A stretch of 64,000 nucleotides of DNA from Roseomonas sp. GTDB lineage: Bacteria; Pseudomonadota; Alphaproteobacteria; Acetobacterales; Acetobacteraceae. The notes under the pieces are model-generated. The model searched no databases. It was not told the DNA's origin and saw only the letters and a program-made list of their open reading frames with translations. This document shows, in pieces, positions 54,235-64,000 of this stretch. Within the stretch, counting starts at the first letter, position 1, and each line of letters starts with the position of its first letter. The position numbers and the translations under genes are program-made. Where the stretch lies: assembly GCA_020249435.1 (NCBI GenBank), contig JADCFQ010000008.1:62001-126000 (forward strand), written 5' to 3'.

Positions 54235-55174
54235 GAATGCGCGGCGCCAAGTGGGGCTTTGCCTGTATTGCAGGGGCCACTTCTGCATTTACCTTCAAAA
54301 ACTCAACCAGGCGTTGAGCATGCGCGGGCAGCGCGCCGAAACTTCGCACGCAAATCGTAAGCGGGCGACGCGTCCAGGTGTCCGTAAAAGGGATAACGCG
54401 GATAGACATTGACTGCTGCGATCGGCGAGCTGCTGTTTCGGGCAAGATGGCAAGGCCAATGCCCTTTTCTACCATCTGACACATCAAGTCAGTCCCGCTG
54501 AGGCGAATACGCAACTTAAGCCGGCGCCCGGCCCTGAACGCATGATAGTTCAGAAGATCCTGCATTGGGCTGCCGGCCGCATAGCCGATGAATTCATGTT
54601 CAAGAGTTTCGTGGAATGCGACCTTGCGGTGCCGGCTGAGCGGATGCCGCAGTGGCATCACTAAAGCAAGGCGTATCTCCGCAAAGGGAAAAGTGACCAG
54701 TTCGGTACCAGGATCAATTGCATCTCCGACGATGCCGATATCGCCGCGACCCGCAGCGATTGCGCGAAGTATCTCACCGCTTCCGTGATGCTCAAGGTCG
54801 ATATTGATGTTCGGATGGTCGGAAAGAAAGGCCGCCAAGGGTACCGGTAGAAATTCCATCGCGCCAACATTCGACAGCAAGCGGATATGCCCCTTCATAC
54901 CCTTACCGAAATTGTCGAGATCACCGCGCATTTTCTCCAACTGCTGCGAGACAAGCCACGCGTGATGCAGAAGCACTGTTCCTGCTGAAGTGACCCGAAC
55001 CCCCCGACGGTTTCTTTCCAGCAGCGAAGCACTGAGAGCATCTTCCATGGCACGGATACGCTCACTCGCCGACGCCAGGGTCATGTTCGCGCGAGCCGCC
55101 CCATGCGTGATGCTACCGGCTTCGGCAACATGCACGAATAGTCGCAGGTCGGTCAGATCGAATCTCATGGACAT
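54227..55174 (-). CDS. LysR-family transcriptional regulator
   Basis: 315 residues from the ATG at 55174 (MSMRFDLTDLRLFVHVAEAG); two codons later is an alternative. The winged helix-turn-helix spans about 5-65 (SITHGAARANMTLASASERI, then LERNRRGVRVTSAG). The effector domain from about 95 has the two-lobe binding fold (GHIRLLSNVGA; GRGDIGIVGDA). It is divergent from the methyltransferase gene, 132 bp apart, and probably controls that gene and the coupled Bug. Codons such as AGA, CGA and CTA at its start are uncommon in neighbouring genes, consistent with a different origin. Confidence 0.93.
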   Translation of the reverse strand: MSMRFDLTDLRLFVHVAEAGSITHGAARANMTLASASERIRAMEDALSASLLERNRRGVRVTSAGTVLLHHAWLVSQQLEKMRGDLDNFGKGMKGHIRLLSNVGAMEFLPVPLAAFLSDHPNINIDLEHHGSGEILRAIAAGRGDIGIVGDAIDPGTELVTFPFAEIRLALVMPLRHPLSRHRKVAFHETLEHEFIGYAAGSPMQDLLNYHAFRAGRRLKLRIRLSGTDLMCQMVEKGIGLAILPETAARRSQQSMSIRVIPFTDTWTRRPLTICVRSFGALPAHAQRLVEFLKVNAEVAPAIQAKPHLAPRIRR

Positions 55175-55306
55175 GGTGACAAACCAGCCTTTGGCTCTGC
55201 CTGAGGTAGGCTTAGCACATTCCGCATTGTGCGTCTCCTTTCGAAACGACAGGGTTGGGGGGTGCCCGGACAGTCTGGGGGAGCCCAAGGCAGTGAGGAG
55301 ACCATC

Positions 55307-56113
55307 ATGTCTGCACCGACGATAAGTTTTGGCGATGGCGCCATCTACGAACGGGCGGTGGGTGCCTGGAGCCGAAAGGCCGGTGAGATCTTCCTCGACT
55401 GGCTCTCACCGGCGCCCGCCCTCCGCTGGCTCGATGTAGGATGCGGCAACGGTGCCTTTACTGAAGAAATTCTGCGGCGTTGCGCTCCTTCCGAAGTGCA
55501 GGCGCTTGATCCCTCAGAAGGGCAACTCGCCTATGCCCGCATGCGCCTGCGAAATGCGGGCGCTTTCTTCACACAGGGGAGCGCGATTAATCTCCCCTTT
55601 GAAGACGCACGCTTCGACGTTGCATGTATGGCCCTGGCGATTTCCTTCGTGCCTGACGCCGAGCGGAGCGTGCGGGAAATGGTCAGGGTCGTGCGGCCCG
55701 GGGGCACCGTTGCCACCTATATGTGGGACCAGGTGGGCGATGGCTCCCCAATCGAGCCCATTTTTATCGAACTGCGCGGCATGGGTATCGAGACAACCCT
55801 GCCGCCGAGCATCCAGGCCTCGCGGATGGAGACGCTGCAGCGCCTTTGGGCAACTGCCGGCTTGGGGGACGTAAGGTCCCGCACCATCACGGTCCAGCGC
55901 CGCTTCGAAAGTGTACAGGATTTTTGGGAGGCGAGTACCGGAACGGGGACCATCGTGCCCACGCTTGATCGCATGGCGCCCGGTGCGCGCACCGAGTTAA
56001 CGGCACGCCTTTTTGCCCGGCTCGCGCCATCAGGCGGCGGGCCGGTCACGCTCTGCGCACGCGCCAACGCAATCACCGGCAGGAAGACAGCTTCGACAGG
56101 AGACAGGATATGA
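55307..56113 (+). CDS. Class I SAM-dependent methyltransferase
   Basis: 268 residues from the ATG at 55307. SAM motif I LRWLDVGCGNGAFTEEIL is near residue 43-60, the acidic residue of motif II is in QALDPSEGQLAYAR, and motif IV is FEDARFDVACMALAISF. After VRVVRPGGTVATYMW the C-terminal half is variable. It resembles UbiE-like small-molecule methyltransferases (Methyltransf_11). Substrate unknown. Its stop overlaps the start of the Bug gene (ATGA), so the two are translated together, an unusual pairing. It is in the segment bounded by the tRNA-Ser repeats. Confidence 0.9.
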   Translation: MSAPTISFGDGAIYERAVGAWSRKAGEIFLDWLSPAPALRWLDVGCGNGAFTEEILRRCAPSEVQALDPSEGQLAYARMRLRNAGAFFTQGSAINLPFEDARFDVACMALAISFVPDAERSVREMVRVVRPGGTVATYMWDQVGDGSPIEPIFIELRGMGIETTLPPSIQASRMETLQRLWATAGLGDVRSRTITVQRRFESVQDFWEASTGTGTIVPTLDRMAPGARTELTARLFARLAPSGGGPVTLCARANAITGRKTASTGDRI

Positions 56114-57102
56114 CGCAGTCAGGCTTTTCGGGTCGGCGTGCGCTACTCGGCGGCATCACCGGCGCTATGGCAATGCTTGGTAGGGGGGCGGTGCACGCCC
56201 AGGCCTTTCCAGCACGGGCGGTGCGCGTCATCGTGCCCTTCCCGCCAGGTGGCGCCGCCGATGTCCTGACGCGCCTGGTGTCCGAGCCGCTTTCACGAGA
56301 ACTGGGACAGACAATCGTGATCGATAACCGCGTCGGCAGCGGCGGTCGTATCGGTACCGAGGCCGCGGCCCGCGCCATCCCCGATGGTTATACGATTCTC
56401 ATGGGCAGCCAGGCGACGAATTCGATCAACCCAGAACTTTACCGCGACAACAGCTTCGACCCTGCGCGCGATCTCGTGCCCGTCGGGCTGTTGGGGGGTG
56501 TGGGCTCGGTCATTTATGTTCGCCATAGCCTTGATGTTCGCAGCTTGCAGGAATTGCTCGAACGCGCACGCCAGAGGCCTCAGGCACTTACCTACGGCTC
56601 AGCCGGAATTGGCAGCGGCTCCCACCTTACGACTGCATTATTGGAGGCCATGGCGCCCATTCAGATGACGCATGTGCCCTATCGCGGCACGCCGGCCGCC
56701 ACGACCGATATCATCGCCGGGCGCATCGATGTGATGAGCGACCCGATCACTACCGCGCTGCCACATGTGCTGGCAGGCGCTGTACGTGCCCTGGCCGTCA
56801 GCACCCCGCAGCGTCATCCGGCCCTGCCTGATCTGCCGACAGTGGCCGAGGCCGGCGTGCCCGGATACGAGGCCGTTAGCTATTATGGTTTCTTTGCGCC
56901 AAGCGCCGTGCCGGCCGAACCACTGGCCCGGCTGCGGAGCGCCTGCGCAAAAATCATTGCCGACCCTGTCATTCGCGCACGCCTAGAGGAGCAGGGGATT
57001 GTCCGGCTTGGGTTGAACCCGGAGGAATTCGCCGCCTATGTCGCCGCCGACCGGCAGCGCTGGGGCCGCGTGATCCGCGACGCCAACATCACCGCCAACT
57101 GA
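56110..57102 (+). CDS. Bug/TctC-family periplasmic binding protein (9 of 9)
   Basis: 330 residues. Signal [20 protein letters not shown] with twin arginine and cleavage near AVHAQ. Marks [36 protein letters not shown] and [17 protein letters not shown]. The start codon overlaps the methyltransferase stop by 4 bp. It ends 42 bp before the tRNA-Ser 3' end. Most similar in motif wording to the Bug at 50581. Probably under control of the LysR regulator at 54227 (inferred from position). Confidence 0.93.
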   Translation: MTQSGFSGRRALLGGITGAMAMLGRGAVHAQAFPARAVRVIVPFPPGGAADVLTRLVSEPLSRELGQTIVIDNRVGSGGRIGTEAAARAIPDGYTILMGSQATNSINPELYRDNSFDPARDLVPVGLLGGVGSVIYVRHSLDVRSLQELLERARQRPQALTYGSAGIGSGSHLTTALLEAMAPIQMTHVPYRGTPAATTDIIAGRIDVMSDPITTALPHVLAGAVRALAVSTPQRHPALPDLPTVAEAGVPGYEAVSYYGFFAPSAVPAEPLARLRSACAKIIADPVIRARLEEQGIVRLGLNPEEFAAYVAADRQRWGRVIRDANITAN

Positions 57103-57143
57103 ACCGCTACGGCAAAAAGACACAACGGCGGCTTGTGTGGGGG

Positions 57144-57234
<91 letters not shown>

Positions 57235-57275
57235 AGCGGGACGGGGAAACTCACTCCCTCCGCGAACCAGGGCCT

Positions 57276-57304
57276 CCTATAATTCCACCAGCCTCCCGGT
57301 GCAA
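57276..57304 (-). promoter_or_regulatory. Possible promoter of tRNA-Ser
   Basis: On the minus strand TTGCAC (57304-57299), a 17-base spacer and TATAGG (57281-57276) stand about 42 bp ahead of the tRNA 5' end. The spacing is right, the -35 match is partial. Confidence 0.4.
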
Positions 57305-57313
57305 TCTCTGGCG

Positions 57314-57342
57314 TTGACGGGCCGGACCCGCCCGTCTATACC
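57314..57342 (+). promoter_or_regulatory. Promoter of rplU-rpmA
   Basis: TTGACG at 57314-57319, 17 bases, TATACC at 57337-57342. This is a good sigma-70 type match about 100 bp ahead of rplU, facing away from the tRNA promoter at 57276-57304. Confidence 0.6.
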
Positions 57343-57442
57343 CCGGCCTCTTCCGGCCTGGCGGTCTGCGCCTGGGGCGGCTGGCTTTTGCTTTGGGCAA
57401 GGGCTAGACAGTCACGCTAAGAAAGAATTTCGGGGCATCCCC

Positions 57443-57760
57443 ATGACCTATGCAGTAATCCGCACCGGCGGGAAACAATATCGCGTCACGCCTGACGCCG
57501 TGCTTACCGTTGAACGGCTTGATGCCGAACCGGGTGCGACGGTGACCCTGCATGATGTTCTCGCCATCGCGACCGAAGCGGGGCTTGCCATTGGCGCGCC
57601 GACCGTGCCTGGCGCCAGCGTCACCGCGACCGTGGTTGAACAAAATCGCGGCGACCGCGTACTGATCTTCAAGAAGCGGCGCCGGCAGAATAGCCGCCGC
57701 AAGAATGGCCATCGCCAGCACCAGACCGTGCTGCGCATTGCCTCCATCAACGCAGCCTGA
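57443..57760 (+). CDS. rplU: 50S ribosomal protein L21
   Basis: 105 residues from the ATG at 57443. [20 protein letters not shown] is the L21 start; the C-terminal part has the basic [17 protein letters not shown] segment and the [10 protein letters not shown] motif that contacts 23S rRNA. Upstream in-frame starts would overlap the tRNA. rpmA follows after 18 bp, the standard order. Confidence 0.98.
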   Translation: MTYAVIRTGGKQYRVTPDAVLTVERLDAEPGATVTLHDVLAIATEAGLAIGAPTVPGASVTATVVEQNRGDRVLIFKKRRRQNSRRKNGHRQHQTVLRIASINAA

Positions 57761-57778
57761 TCGGAAAGGAACCAAGCC

Positions 57779-58048
57779 ATGGCACATAAGAAAGCAGGCG
57801 GTTCTTCGCGCAATGGTCGCGATTCCGCGGGTAAGCGCCTCGGCGTCAAGCTTTTCGGCGGGCAGACCGTGAATGCCGGCTCCATCATCGTGACGCAGCG
57901 CGGCACCAAGATGATCCCCGGCGCGAATGTCTATGCTGGCCGCCAGCACAGCCTGCATGCCGCGGTTGATGGCCGCGTGGTGTTCGAACGCAAGGGTGAA
58001 GACCGCGTTCACGTAACCGTGCAGCCGGTGGCGCAGGCTGCGGAATAA
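57779..58048 (+). CDS. rpmA: 50S ribosomal protein L27
   Basis: 89 residues, normal length. [20 protein letters not shown] is the flexible N-terminus that reaches the peptidyl transferase centre, with no cleavable extension; [19 protein letters not shown] follows. AAAGGAA at 57764-57770 is the ribosome site. A terminator at 58076 separates it from obgE. Confidence 0.98.
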   Translation: MAHKKAGGSSRNGRDSAGKRLGVKLFGGQTVNAGSIIVTQRGTKMIPGANVYAGRQHSLHAAVDGRVVFERKGEDRVHVTVQPVAQAAE

Positions 58049-59131
<1,083 letters not shown>

Positions 59132-59164
59132 CAGGCGGGGCTTTCGCATGGTAAGCGCCATTCC

Positions 59165-60292
59165 ATGATCAATCCGGCCCAGCCTCGCTTCAAGGATGCC
59201 AAGCGCATTGTCGTGAAGATCGGCTCTGCGCTGGTGGTGGATAACGCCACCGCCGCGCCGCGGGCTGCCTGGCTTGCCTCGGTTGCTGCCGATATCGCGG
59301 CACTGCGCGCGCGGGGGGCTGAGGTTGTCGTGGTGTCTTCCGGCGCCATTGCGCTCGCGCGGAAGGCGCTTGGGCTGACACGGCGGCGGCTGCGGTTGGA
59401 AGAAAAGCAGGCGGCGGCGGCGGTCGGGCAGATTCGCCTGGCAGGCGCCTGGCAGGAGGCGCTGGCGGCGCATGGGCTGAAGGCAGCGCAATTGCTGCTG
59501 ACGCTTGAAGATTCGGAAGATCGCCGGCGTTATCTGAATGCGCGCGCCACACTCGCCACCTTGCTCAACCTTGGCTGCGTGCCGGTGATCAATGAAAACG
59601 ACACGGTGGCAACAGCCGAAATCCGCTTCGGCGATAATGATCGGCTGGCCGCGCGTGTGGCCGAAATGATTCAGGCCGATGCGTTGCTGCTTTTGTCAGA
59701 CATTGATGGCCTCTACACCGCCGATCCGCGCAAGGACCCTGAGGCCGAACACCTGCCCGTAGTGGAACGCCTGACCGAGGAAATCATGGCGATGGGTGGT
59801 GAGCCGCCACCTGGCTATTCCTCGGGCGGTATGCGGACGAAATTGATCGCGGCACGCATCGCAACCGGCGCCGGCACCGCCATGGCGATTGCGCTGGGTG
59901 AGCGCGACCATCCGCTGCGTGCATTGGAAGAAGGGGCGCGCTGCACTTGGTTTCTGCCGCTGCCGGAAGGCCGCAGCGCGCGCAAGCGCTGGATTGCGGG
60001 CAGCCTTGCCCCGCTTGGTGTGCTGGTGGTGGATGCCGGTGCCGCACGCGCACTCAAGCGCGGTTCATCGCTGCTGCCGGCTGGCGTGCGCGCCGTGGAG
60101 GGCGAGTTTTCGCGCGGTGATCCCGTGAGTGTTCGTGACCCCGAGGGCGTTGAAGTGGCGCGCGGGCTTTCTGCTTATGATGCCGAAGCAGCGCGGCTGA
60201 TTGCCGGGCATCGCAGCGAAGCCTTGGAAGATATCCTTGGCTGGCGCGGGCGGGATGAAATCATCCACCGCGATGATATGGTGCTGCTGTAA
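59165..60292 (+). CDS. proB: Glutamate 5-kinase
   Basis: 375 residues. The amino-acid-kinase domain (1-260) starts [14 protein letters not shown] and includes [14 protein letters not shown], the [18 protein letters not shown] motif and [26 protein letters not shown] is the regulatory lysine region. A PUA domain occupies about 280-365. It makes glutamyl-5-phosphate, the first step of proline synthesis, and is normally proline-inhibited. Transcribed with obgE. Confidence 0.97.
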   Translation: MINPAQPRFKDAKRIVVKIGSALVVDNATAAPRAAWLASVAADIAALRARGAEVVVVSSGAIALARKALGLTRRRLRLEEKQAAAAVGQIRLAGAWQEALAAHGLKAAQLLLTLEDSEDRRRYLNARATLATLLNLGCVPVINENDTVATAEIRFGDNDRLAARVAEMIQADALLLLSDIDGLYTADPRKDPEAEHLPVVERLTEEIMAMGGEPPPGYSSGGMRTKLIAARIATGAGTAMAIALGERDHPLRALEEGARCTWFLPLPEGRSARKRWIAGSLAPLGVLVVDAGAARALKRGSSLLPAGVRAVEGEFSRGDPVSVRDPEGVEVARGLSAYDAEAARLIAGHRSEALEDILGWRGRDEIIHRDDMVLL

Positions 60293-60385
60293 CGCACTCC
60301 CTGGGTGCTATACGCCCGCGCTTCTTCATGGCAGCCTTCTTCGTAAGCGCAGCAGATGCGGCGCGGATAAGGGGTCAGGAACGGC

Positions 60386-61747
60386 ATGAAGGAAATACGC
60401 CTTCTCTCCACCAGTGCGATTCTGGGCTACGGCTTCCCGGAAGCGAGCCTTCAGGCAGGCATGGCGCGTGCACCGCATGTGATGGGCGTTGATGGCGGCA
60501 GTGTTGATCCCGGCCCCTATTACCTTGGCGCCGGCGTGCCATTTTGTTCCTCCATGGCGATCCGGCGCGATTTGCGCCTGATGCTGCGCGCAGCGATTGC
60601 GGCGCGCATACCGCTGATGATCGGCACCTCGGGCGGGGCGGGTGGCGCGCCGCATTTGGAACTGACCGCGAAGCTGGTGCGCGAAATCGCCGCCGAGGAA
60701 GGTTTGCATTTCCGCCTGGCGTTGATTGAAGCCGAACCACCGCGCGCCGACTTGCAGCGCCGCCTGGCGGCAGGGCGCATCCGTCCACTTGGCAAACAGC
60801 CGCCTTTAACGGCCGAGGCTTTGGGCCGCGCGAGCCGCGTGGTTGGCATGATGGGGCCTGAGCCTTTCATGGAGGCTTTGGACAATGGCGCGCAAGTCAT
60901 CCTGGCCGGTCGCGCGAGTGATCCCGCGCCCTGGGCCGCCGCCGCCATTCGCGCGCAATTGCCGCCCGCGCCCGCCTGGTATGCCGGCAAGATGCTGGAA
61001 TGTGGCGCGACACCTTCAATCCCGAAGGGCCATGACTGCCTGCTGGTGACGGTGCGCGACGATGGCGTTGAATGCGAACCGATGAACCCCATCCGGCGCT
61101 GCACACCACTTTCGATCGCGAATCACTCGCTGCATGAAAACAGCAGCCCCATTCATCACATTGAACCGGGCGGCATGCTGGATACATCCGATTGCCGTTT
61201 TGATGCGCTGAGTGATCGTGCCGTGCGCATTTCCGGCATGCGCTGGACACCGGCTTCGCAATACACAGTCAAGCTGGAAGGTGTGGAATTTGCGGGACAT
61301 CGCTGCATTTCCATTTGTGGCACGCGCGACCCGCTGCTGATCGCGCGCCTGCCGCTGTTCCTGGAAGAAGTGCGCGGGATTGTGCGCGACAAGGCGGCTG
61401 CCTTTGGCGCGGCGCCGGAAAGCTATTCCCTGATCATCCGCACCTATGGGTTGGATGGTGTGATGGGCGCGCGCGAACCCGTGCAGCAGGTGGCCGGCCA
61501 TGAGGTTGGCTTTGTCATTGAAGTCATCGCCGAAACACCGGAAATCGCCGCAGCCGTTTTAGGCATTGCGCGCACCAATATGCTGCATACGGATTTCCCT
61601 GGCCGGCTGTGCCGCGAAGGCAATATGGCCTTCCCTTTCTCGCCATCCGATATCCCAGTCGGGCCGGTTTATCGCTTCAGCATCCATCACGTGCTGGAAC
61701 TGGACGACCCGCGCGAGATTTTCCCGATCACCTATGAAGAGATCTGA
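60386..61747 (+). CDS. AtuA-like acyclic terpene utilisation family protein (DUF1446)
   Basis: 453 residues. The start KEIRLLSTSAILGYGFPE and the segments MGVDGGSVDPGPYYLG, MIGTSGGAGGAPHLELT, VILAGRASDPAPWAA and IRTYGLDGVMG agree with the AtuA/DUF1446 family. AtuA is needed for citronellol/geraniol catabolism in Pseudomonas, yet its reaction is not established. The other atu genes (acyl-CoA carboxylase, geranyl-CoA enzymes) are absent here, so another substrate is likely. It is followed after 8 bp by a DUF4387 gene, its regular companion, then by a flavin monooxygenase. Confidence 0.88.
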   Translation: MKEIRLLSTSAILGYGFPEASLQAGMARAPHVMGVDGGSVDPGPYYLGAGVPFCSSMAIRRDLRLMLRAAIAARIPLMIGTSGGAGGAPHLELTAKLVREIAAEEGLHFRLALIEAEPPRADLQRRLAAGRIRPLGKQPPLTAEALGRASRVVGMMGPEPFMEALDNGAQVILAGRASDPAPWAAAAIRAQLPPAPAWYAGKMLECGATPSIPKGHDCLLVTVRDDGVECEPMNPIRRCTPLSIANHSLHENSSPIHHIEPGGMLDTSDCRFDALSDRAVRISGMRWTPASQYTVKLEGVEFAGHRCISICGTRDPLLIARLPLFLEEVRGIVRDKAAAFGAAPESYSLIIRTYGLDGVMGAREPVQQVAGHEVGFVIEVIAETPEIAAAVLGIARTNMLHTDFPGRLCREGNMAFPFSPSDIPVGPVYRFSIHHVLELDDPREIFPITYEEI

Positions 61748-61755
61748 GGGCGATC

Positions 61756-62067
61756 ATGCCAAGCATCCGTGAATTGGCGCGTGTCTGCAAAAGCAAGAAT
61801 GCCGGGCCTTTTGATCTGACGATTGATATCGTCTTTGACGATCCGGCGCCATATCAAAAGGTGCGCACTTCCGGGGTGATTACCGAAGCCTTGTTTGCCC
61901 GGCTTTATGGCGTCGCGGCAGATGATGTGCTGCTGACGCCCTATGATGCCGCCATGGCGATCAAGGCGACATTCCCGCGCCTGGTGCCGGCGGGTGGCAT
62001 TGGCGATACGGATGTCTATGGTTGCCAGCAGCATGCACCGCTGCTTGATGTTGAAATCCCCGTTTGA
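61756..62067 (+). CDS. DUF4387 protein
   Basis: 103 residues, acidic and without signal or membrane segment. IRELARVCKSKNAGPFDLTI is the typical start, with DIVFDD and YGCQQHAPL toward the end. DUF4387 genes occur beside or fused to AtuA-like genes, so it probably forms a complex with the preceding product. The gene starts 8 bp after the AtuA-like stop and the monooxygenase begins 17 bp downstream. No biochemical function known. Confidence 0.88.
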   Translation: MPSIRELARVCKSKNAGPFDLTIDIVFDDPAPYQKVRTSGVITEALFARLYGVAADDVLLTPYDAAMAIKATFPRLVPAGGIGDTDVYGCQQHAPLLDVEIPV

Positions 62068-62084
62068 TCCGAAGGGCTTTTCCA

Positions 62085-63464
62085 ATGCCGAACACCCATC
62101 GCCAAATGACCATGGTCGCCTTTTTGCAGGCGCAGAATTGCTCGAACCTGCCGGGTTCCTGGCGGCACCCCGCTTCCATGAGCGATTTTCTGACACCCGA
62201 TTACTACCAGCGCATTGCGCGCATTCTGGAAGATGGCAAATTCCACATGGCCTTCTTCGATGATCGGCTGGCGATGCCCGATATCTACGCCAATGATTTC
62301 CGCAATACGGTCGCGCATGGCGTGCGCGCGGTGAAGCTTGATCCGCTGACGATTGTCATGATGATGGCCGCGGCCACCAAGCGCATCGGCCTCGGTGCGA
62401 CCTATTCCACCACCTATTACGAACCCTATCACGTCGCGCGGCTTTTCGCGACGGCGGATCTCATGACGCATGGGCGCGTGGCTTGGAATATCGTGACGTC
62501 GCTCAATAATAGTGAGGCGCTGAATTTCGGCCATAGCGAACATCTGGAACATGATCTGCGCTATGATCGTGCCGATGAATTCATGGAAGTGGTGATGGGC
62601 CATTGGGGGTCTTGGGATGATGATGCGCTGATTGTGGATAAGGAATCAGGCGCCTTCGCCAAGCACGGTGGCGTGCGGCGGCTGGATCATCAGGGGAAGT
62701 ATTTCAAATCGCGCGGGCCGTTCACCGTGCCGCGTTCACCGCAAGGCCATCCTGTTTTATTGCAAGCGGGCCAAAGCGGCCGAGGCCGCAGCTTTGCCGC
62801 GCGCTGGGGTGAGGCTGTATTCGTGATCTATCCCAATCTGGAAAATGGTAAGAAGCAGTATCGCGAATTCCGCGCTGCCGTCGCTGCTGAAGGGCGCGAT
62901 CCGGATAGCGTCAAAATCCTGCCTGCCTGCTACGCCATCCCTGCCGAAAGTGCCGATATGGCCGCCGAGAAACAGGCGGTGATTGAAGCAACCGCGCGGC
63001 CCATTGATGGGCTGACGCTGCTTTCCGAAGTGCTGAACTGGGATTTGGGTAGCAAGCCCTATGATGAACCGCTGACGGATGCGGAACTCGCGGGGCTTTC
63101 CTGGCATGGTTTCCGTGATCGCGTGATCATGCTGTCGGGCAAGAAGAACCCAAGTGTACGCGATTTTGTAGAGGTTTCAGGCCGCGGCACCATCCATGAA
63201 CATCACGCCTTTGTCGGCACACCAAAGCAGGTCGCGGATCAGATGGAAGAATGGTTCCATGGCGGCGCCTGTGATGGCTTTGTCATGGCAGCCACGCATA
63301 TCCCCGGCGCCTATGAGGATTTCGTGCGGCTCGTGGTGCCGGAATTGCAGCGGCGCGGCGTGTTCCAGAAGGAATATCCCGGCAGCACGCTGCGCGACAT
63401 TATGGGGCTGAAGCGCCCCAGTGCTGCCGATTGCCGCGCGGCGGGTCAGTCAAAGGGAACGTAA
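62085..63464 (+). CDS. Flavin-dependent monooxygenase, NtaA/SnaA/DszA type
   Basis: 459 residues from the ATG at 62085, with GAAGGG upstream. Luciferase-like barrel with the NtaA/DszA-type marks: MVAFLQAQNCSNLPGSWRHP, the RIARILEDGKFHMAFFDD helix, AAATKRIGLGATYST, GRVAWNIVTSLNNSEALNFG, and LLQAGQSGRGRSFAARW. These enzymes use FMNH2 from a separate reductase and oxygen to cleave C-S or C-N bonds or to hydroxylate. No reductase gene is seen in the window. It is co-directional and near-continuous with AtuA-like and DUF4387 genes. Confidence 0.92.
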   Translation: MPNTHRQMTMVAFLQAQNCSNLPGSWRHPASMSDFLTPDYYQRIARILEDGKFHMAFFDDRLAMPDIYANDFRNTVAHGVRAVKLDPLTIVMMMAAATKRIGLGATYSTTYYEPYHVARLFATADLMTHGRVAWNIVTSLNNSEALNFGHSEHLEHDLRYDRADEFMEVVMGHWGSWDDDALIVDKESGAFAKHGGVRRLDHQGKYFKSRGPFTVPRSPQGHPVLLQAGQSGRGRSFAARWGEAVFVIYPNLENGKKQYREFRAAVAAEGRDPDSVKILPACYAIPAESADMAAEKQAVIEATARPIDGLTLLSEVLNWDLGSKPYDEPLTDAELAGLSWHGFRDRVIMLSGKKNPSVRDFVEVSGRGTIHEHHAFVGTPKQVADQMEEWFHGGACDGFVMAATHIPGAYEDFVRLVVPELQRRGVFQKEYPGSTLRDIMGLKRPSAADCRAAGQSKGT

Positions 63465-63478
63465 TTCCTTTTGCTATG

Positions 63479-64000
63479 TCAGCCATTTTGTAGCTGCTTG
63501 ATCATGGCCAGGGCCTCGGCTGGCAGCGGCCCTTGATTGATCGCAGCCACCGCGTGGTCGAGTTCCGCGATACTCGCCGTGCCCACCAGCACGGTGCTGA
63601 TCTCGTGCGGCATGGCGGAAAAGCGTAGCGCCAATTCAACCAGATCCTTGGCATAGCCGGCCTCGATCAACGGCAATAGGCGCCGCGCCGCCTGGACATC
63701 CGCAGCATAACTGGCGCCAGAGGCAATGGGTTCCACTTTTGCCACACCAAGCGGGCTGCGATCTTCAGACCCACTCAGGGCGCCACCGGCAAGAATGCGA
63801 ATGGCCATCACGCCAATCCCCGCCTTGCCAGCGTGATGAATGACACCGCCCAAATCCGGCATGGAGGACGCTGCGGGCAGGGGCGTCACACCGCTTGGGT
63901 TCAGGATGTTGTAGGGCATTTGCGACGTGGCAAAACCGCCTTCATCCAAAACGCGGCGCAGCATGGGCGCATCGCCAAGCCCCGTTATGCCATAGAAACG
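63479..64000 (-). CDS. Aldo/keto reductase, C-terminal part
   Basis: The last 173 residues of a minus-strand gene that continues past the right edge. Segments MPYNILNPSG, AGIGVMAIRILAGGALSG and VLVGTASIAELDHAVAAI match the second half of the aldo/keto reductase barrel, where the latter binds the NADP phosphate end. The catalytic Tyr/Lys/His lie outside. It is convergent with the monooxygenase gene, 14 bp apart, so not in its operon but perhaps related in function. Confidence 0.85.
   Translation of the reverse strand, partial: RFYGITGLGDAPMLRRVLDEGGFATSQMPYNILNPSGVTPLPAASSMPDLGGVIHHAGKAGIGVMAIRILAGGALSGSEDRSPLGVAKVEPIASGASYAADVQAARRLLPLIEAGYAKDLVELALRFSAMPHEISTVLVGTASIAELDHAVAAINQGPLPAEALAMIKQLQNG

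Noticed and set aside
54022-54288. An 88-codon minus-strand frame across the LysR stop
   Set aside because: No ribosome site, no family resemblance, and it overlaps the structured region and repeat.

Overview
The window looks like chromosomal DNA of a GC-rich alphaproteobacterium, most likely an Acetobacteraceae member of the Roseomonas type. The reasons are the alphaproteobacterial recA operator (GAAC-N7-GAAC), the bamE / cytochrome bc1 chaperone / DUF177 block, the mdh-sucCD-sucAB-lpd tricarboxylic acid cluster, and the many periplasmic binding proteins of the Bug (TctC) family. No rRNA, CRISPR array, prophage or intact insertion sequence was seen. The genus is inferred, not proven.

Layout. 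0-8.2 kb: a divergent nitronate monooxygenase fragment, then an apparent operon of a thiamine-diphosphate enzyme, a complete carbohydrate-type ABC importer, a D-2-hydroxyacid dehydrogenase and an enoyl-CoA hydratase-like protein. 8.2-13.6 kb: an MFS transporter, a UPF0114 membrane protein, and a 2-oxoacid-type TRAP transporter whose binding protein faces its own membrane subunits across two back-to-back terminators. 13.8-20.8 kb: two Bug proteins, recA with an SOS box, and a hydantoinase/oxoprolinase A-B pair. 20.9-34.9 kb: a glycosyltransferase, zapE and the TCA genes mdh, sucC, sucD, sucA, sucB, with lpdA cut off from sucB by two tandem Bug genes on the other strand. 35-43 kb (minus strand): DMT exporter, metallo-beta-lactamase-fold protein, lactate-permease-like protein, Bug, a full TRAP transporter, and an AlkA-type DNA glycosylase coupled to the last TRAP gene. 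43-54 kb: ketopantoate-reductase-like protein, M20 peptidase, an Asp/Glu-racemase-fold protein without its usual cysteines, the bamE/bc1-chaperone/DUF177 block followed by a second glycosylase, three more Bugs, a lipoprotein and an Old Yellow Enzyme. 54.0-57.2 kb: LysR regulator, methyltransferase and Bug, bounded by a 12-bp direct repeat of the 3' end of tRNA-Ser(CGA). 57.2-64 kb: rplU-rpmA, obgE, proB, then an AtuA-like / DUF4387 / flavin monooxygenase cluster and an aldo/keto reductase running off the edge.

How it fits together. About half of the genes concern uptake and breakdown of small organic acids: one ABC importer, two TRAP transporters, nine Bug binding proteins (with no TctA/TctB partner in the window), one lactate-type permease, one MFS and one DMT carrier, beside small catabolic enzyme sets feeding the TCA cycle encoded in the middle. 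All twelve periplasmic binding proteins carry a twin arginine in their signal peptides. The non-coding features most worth a look are a two-copy, about 105-bp, two-hairpin element whose second stem changes sequence but keeps pairing, and the tRNA-Ser-flanked segment.
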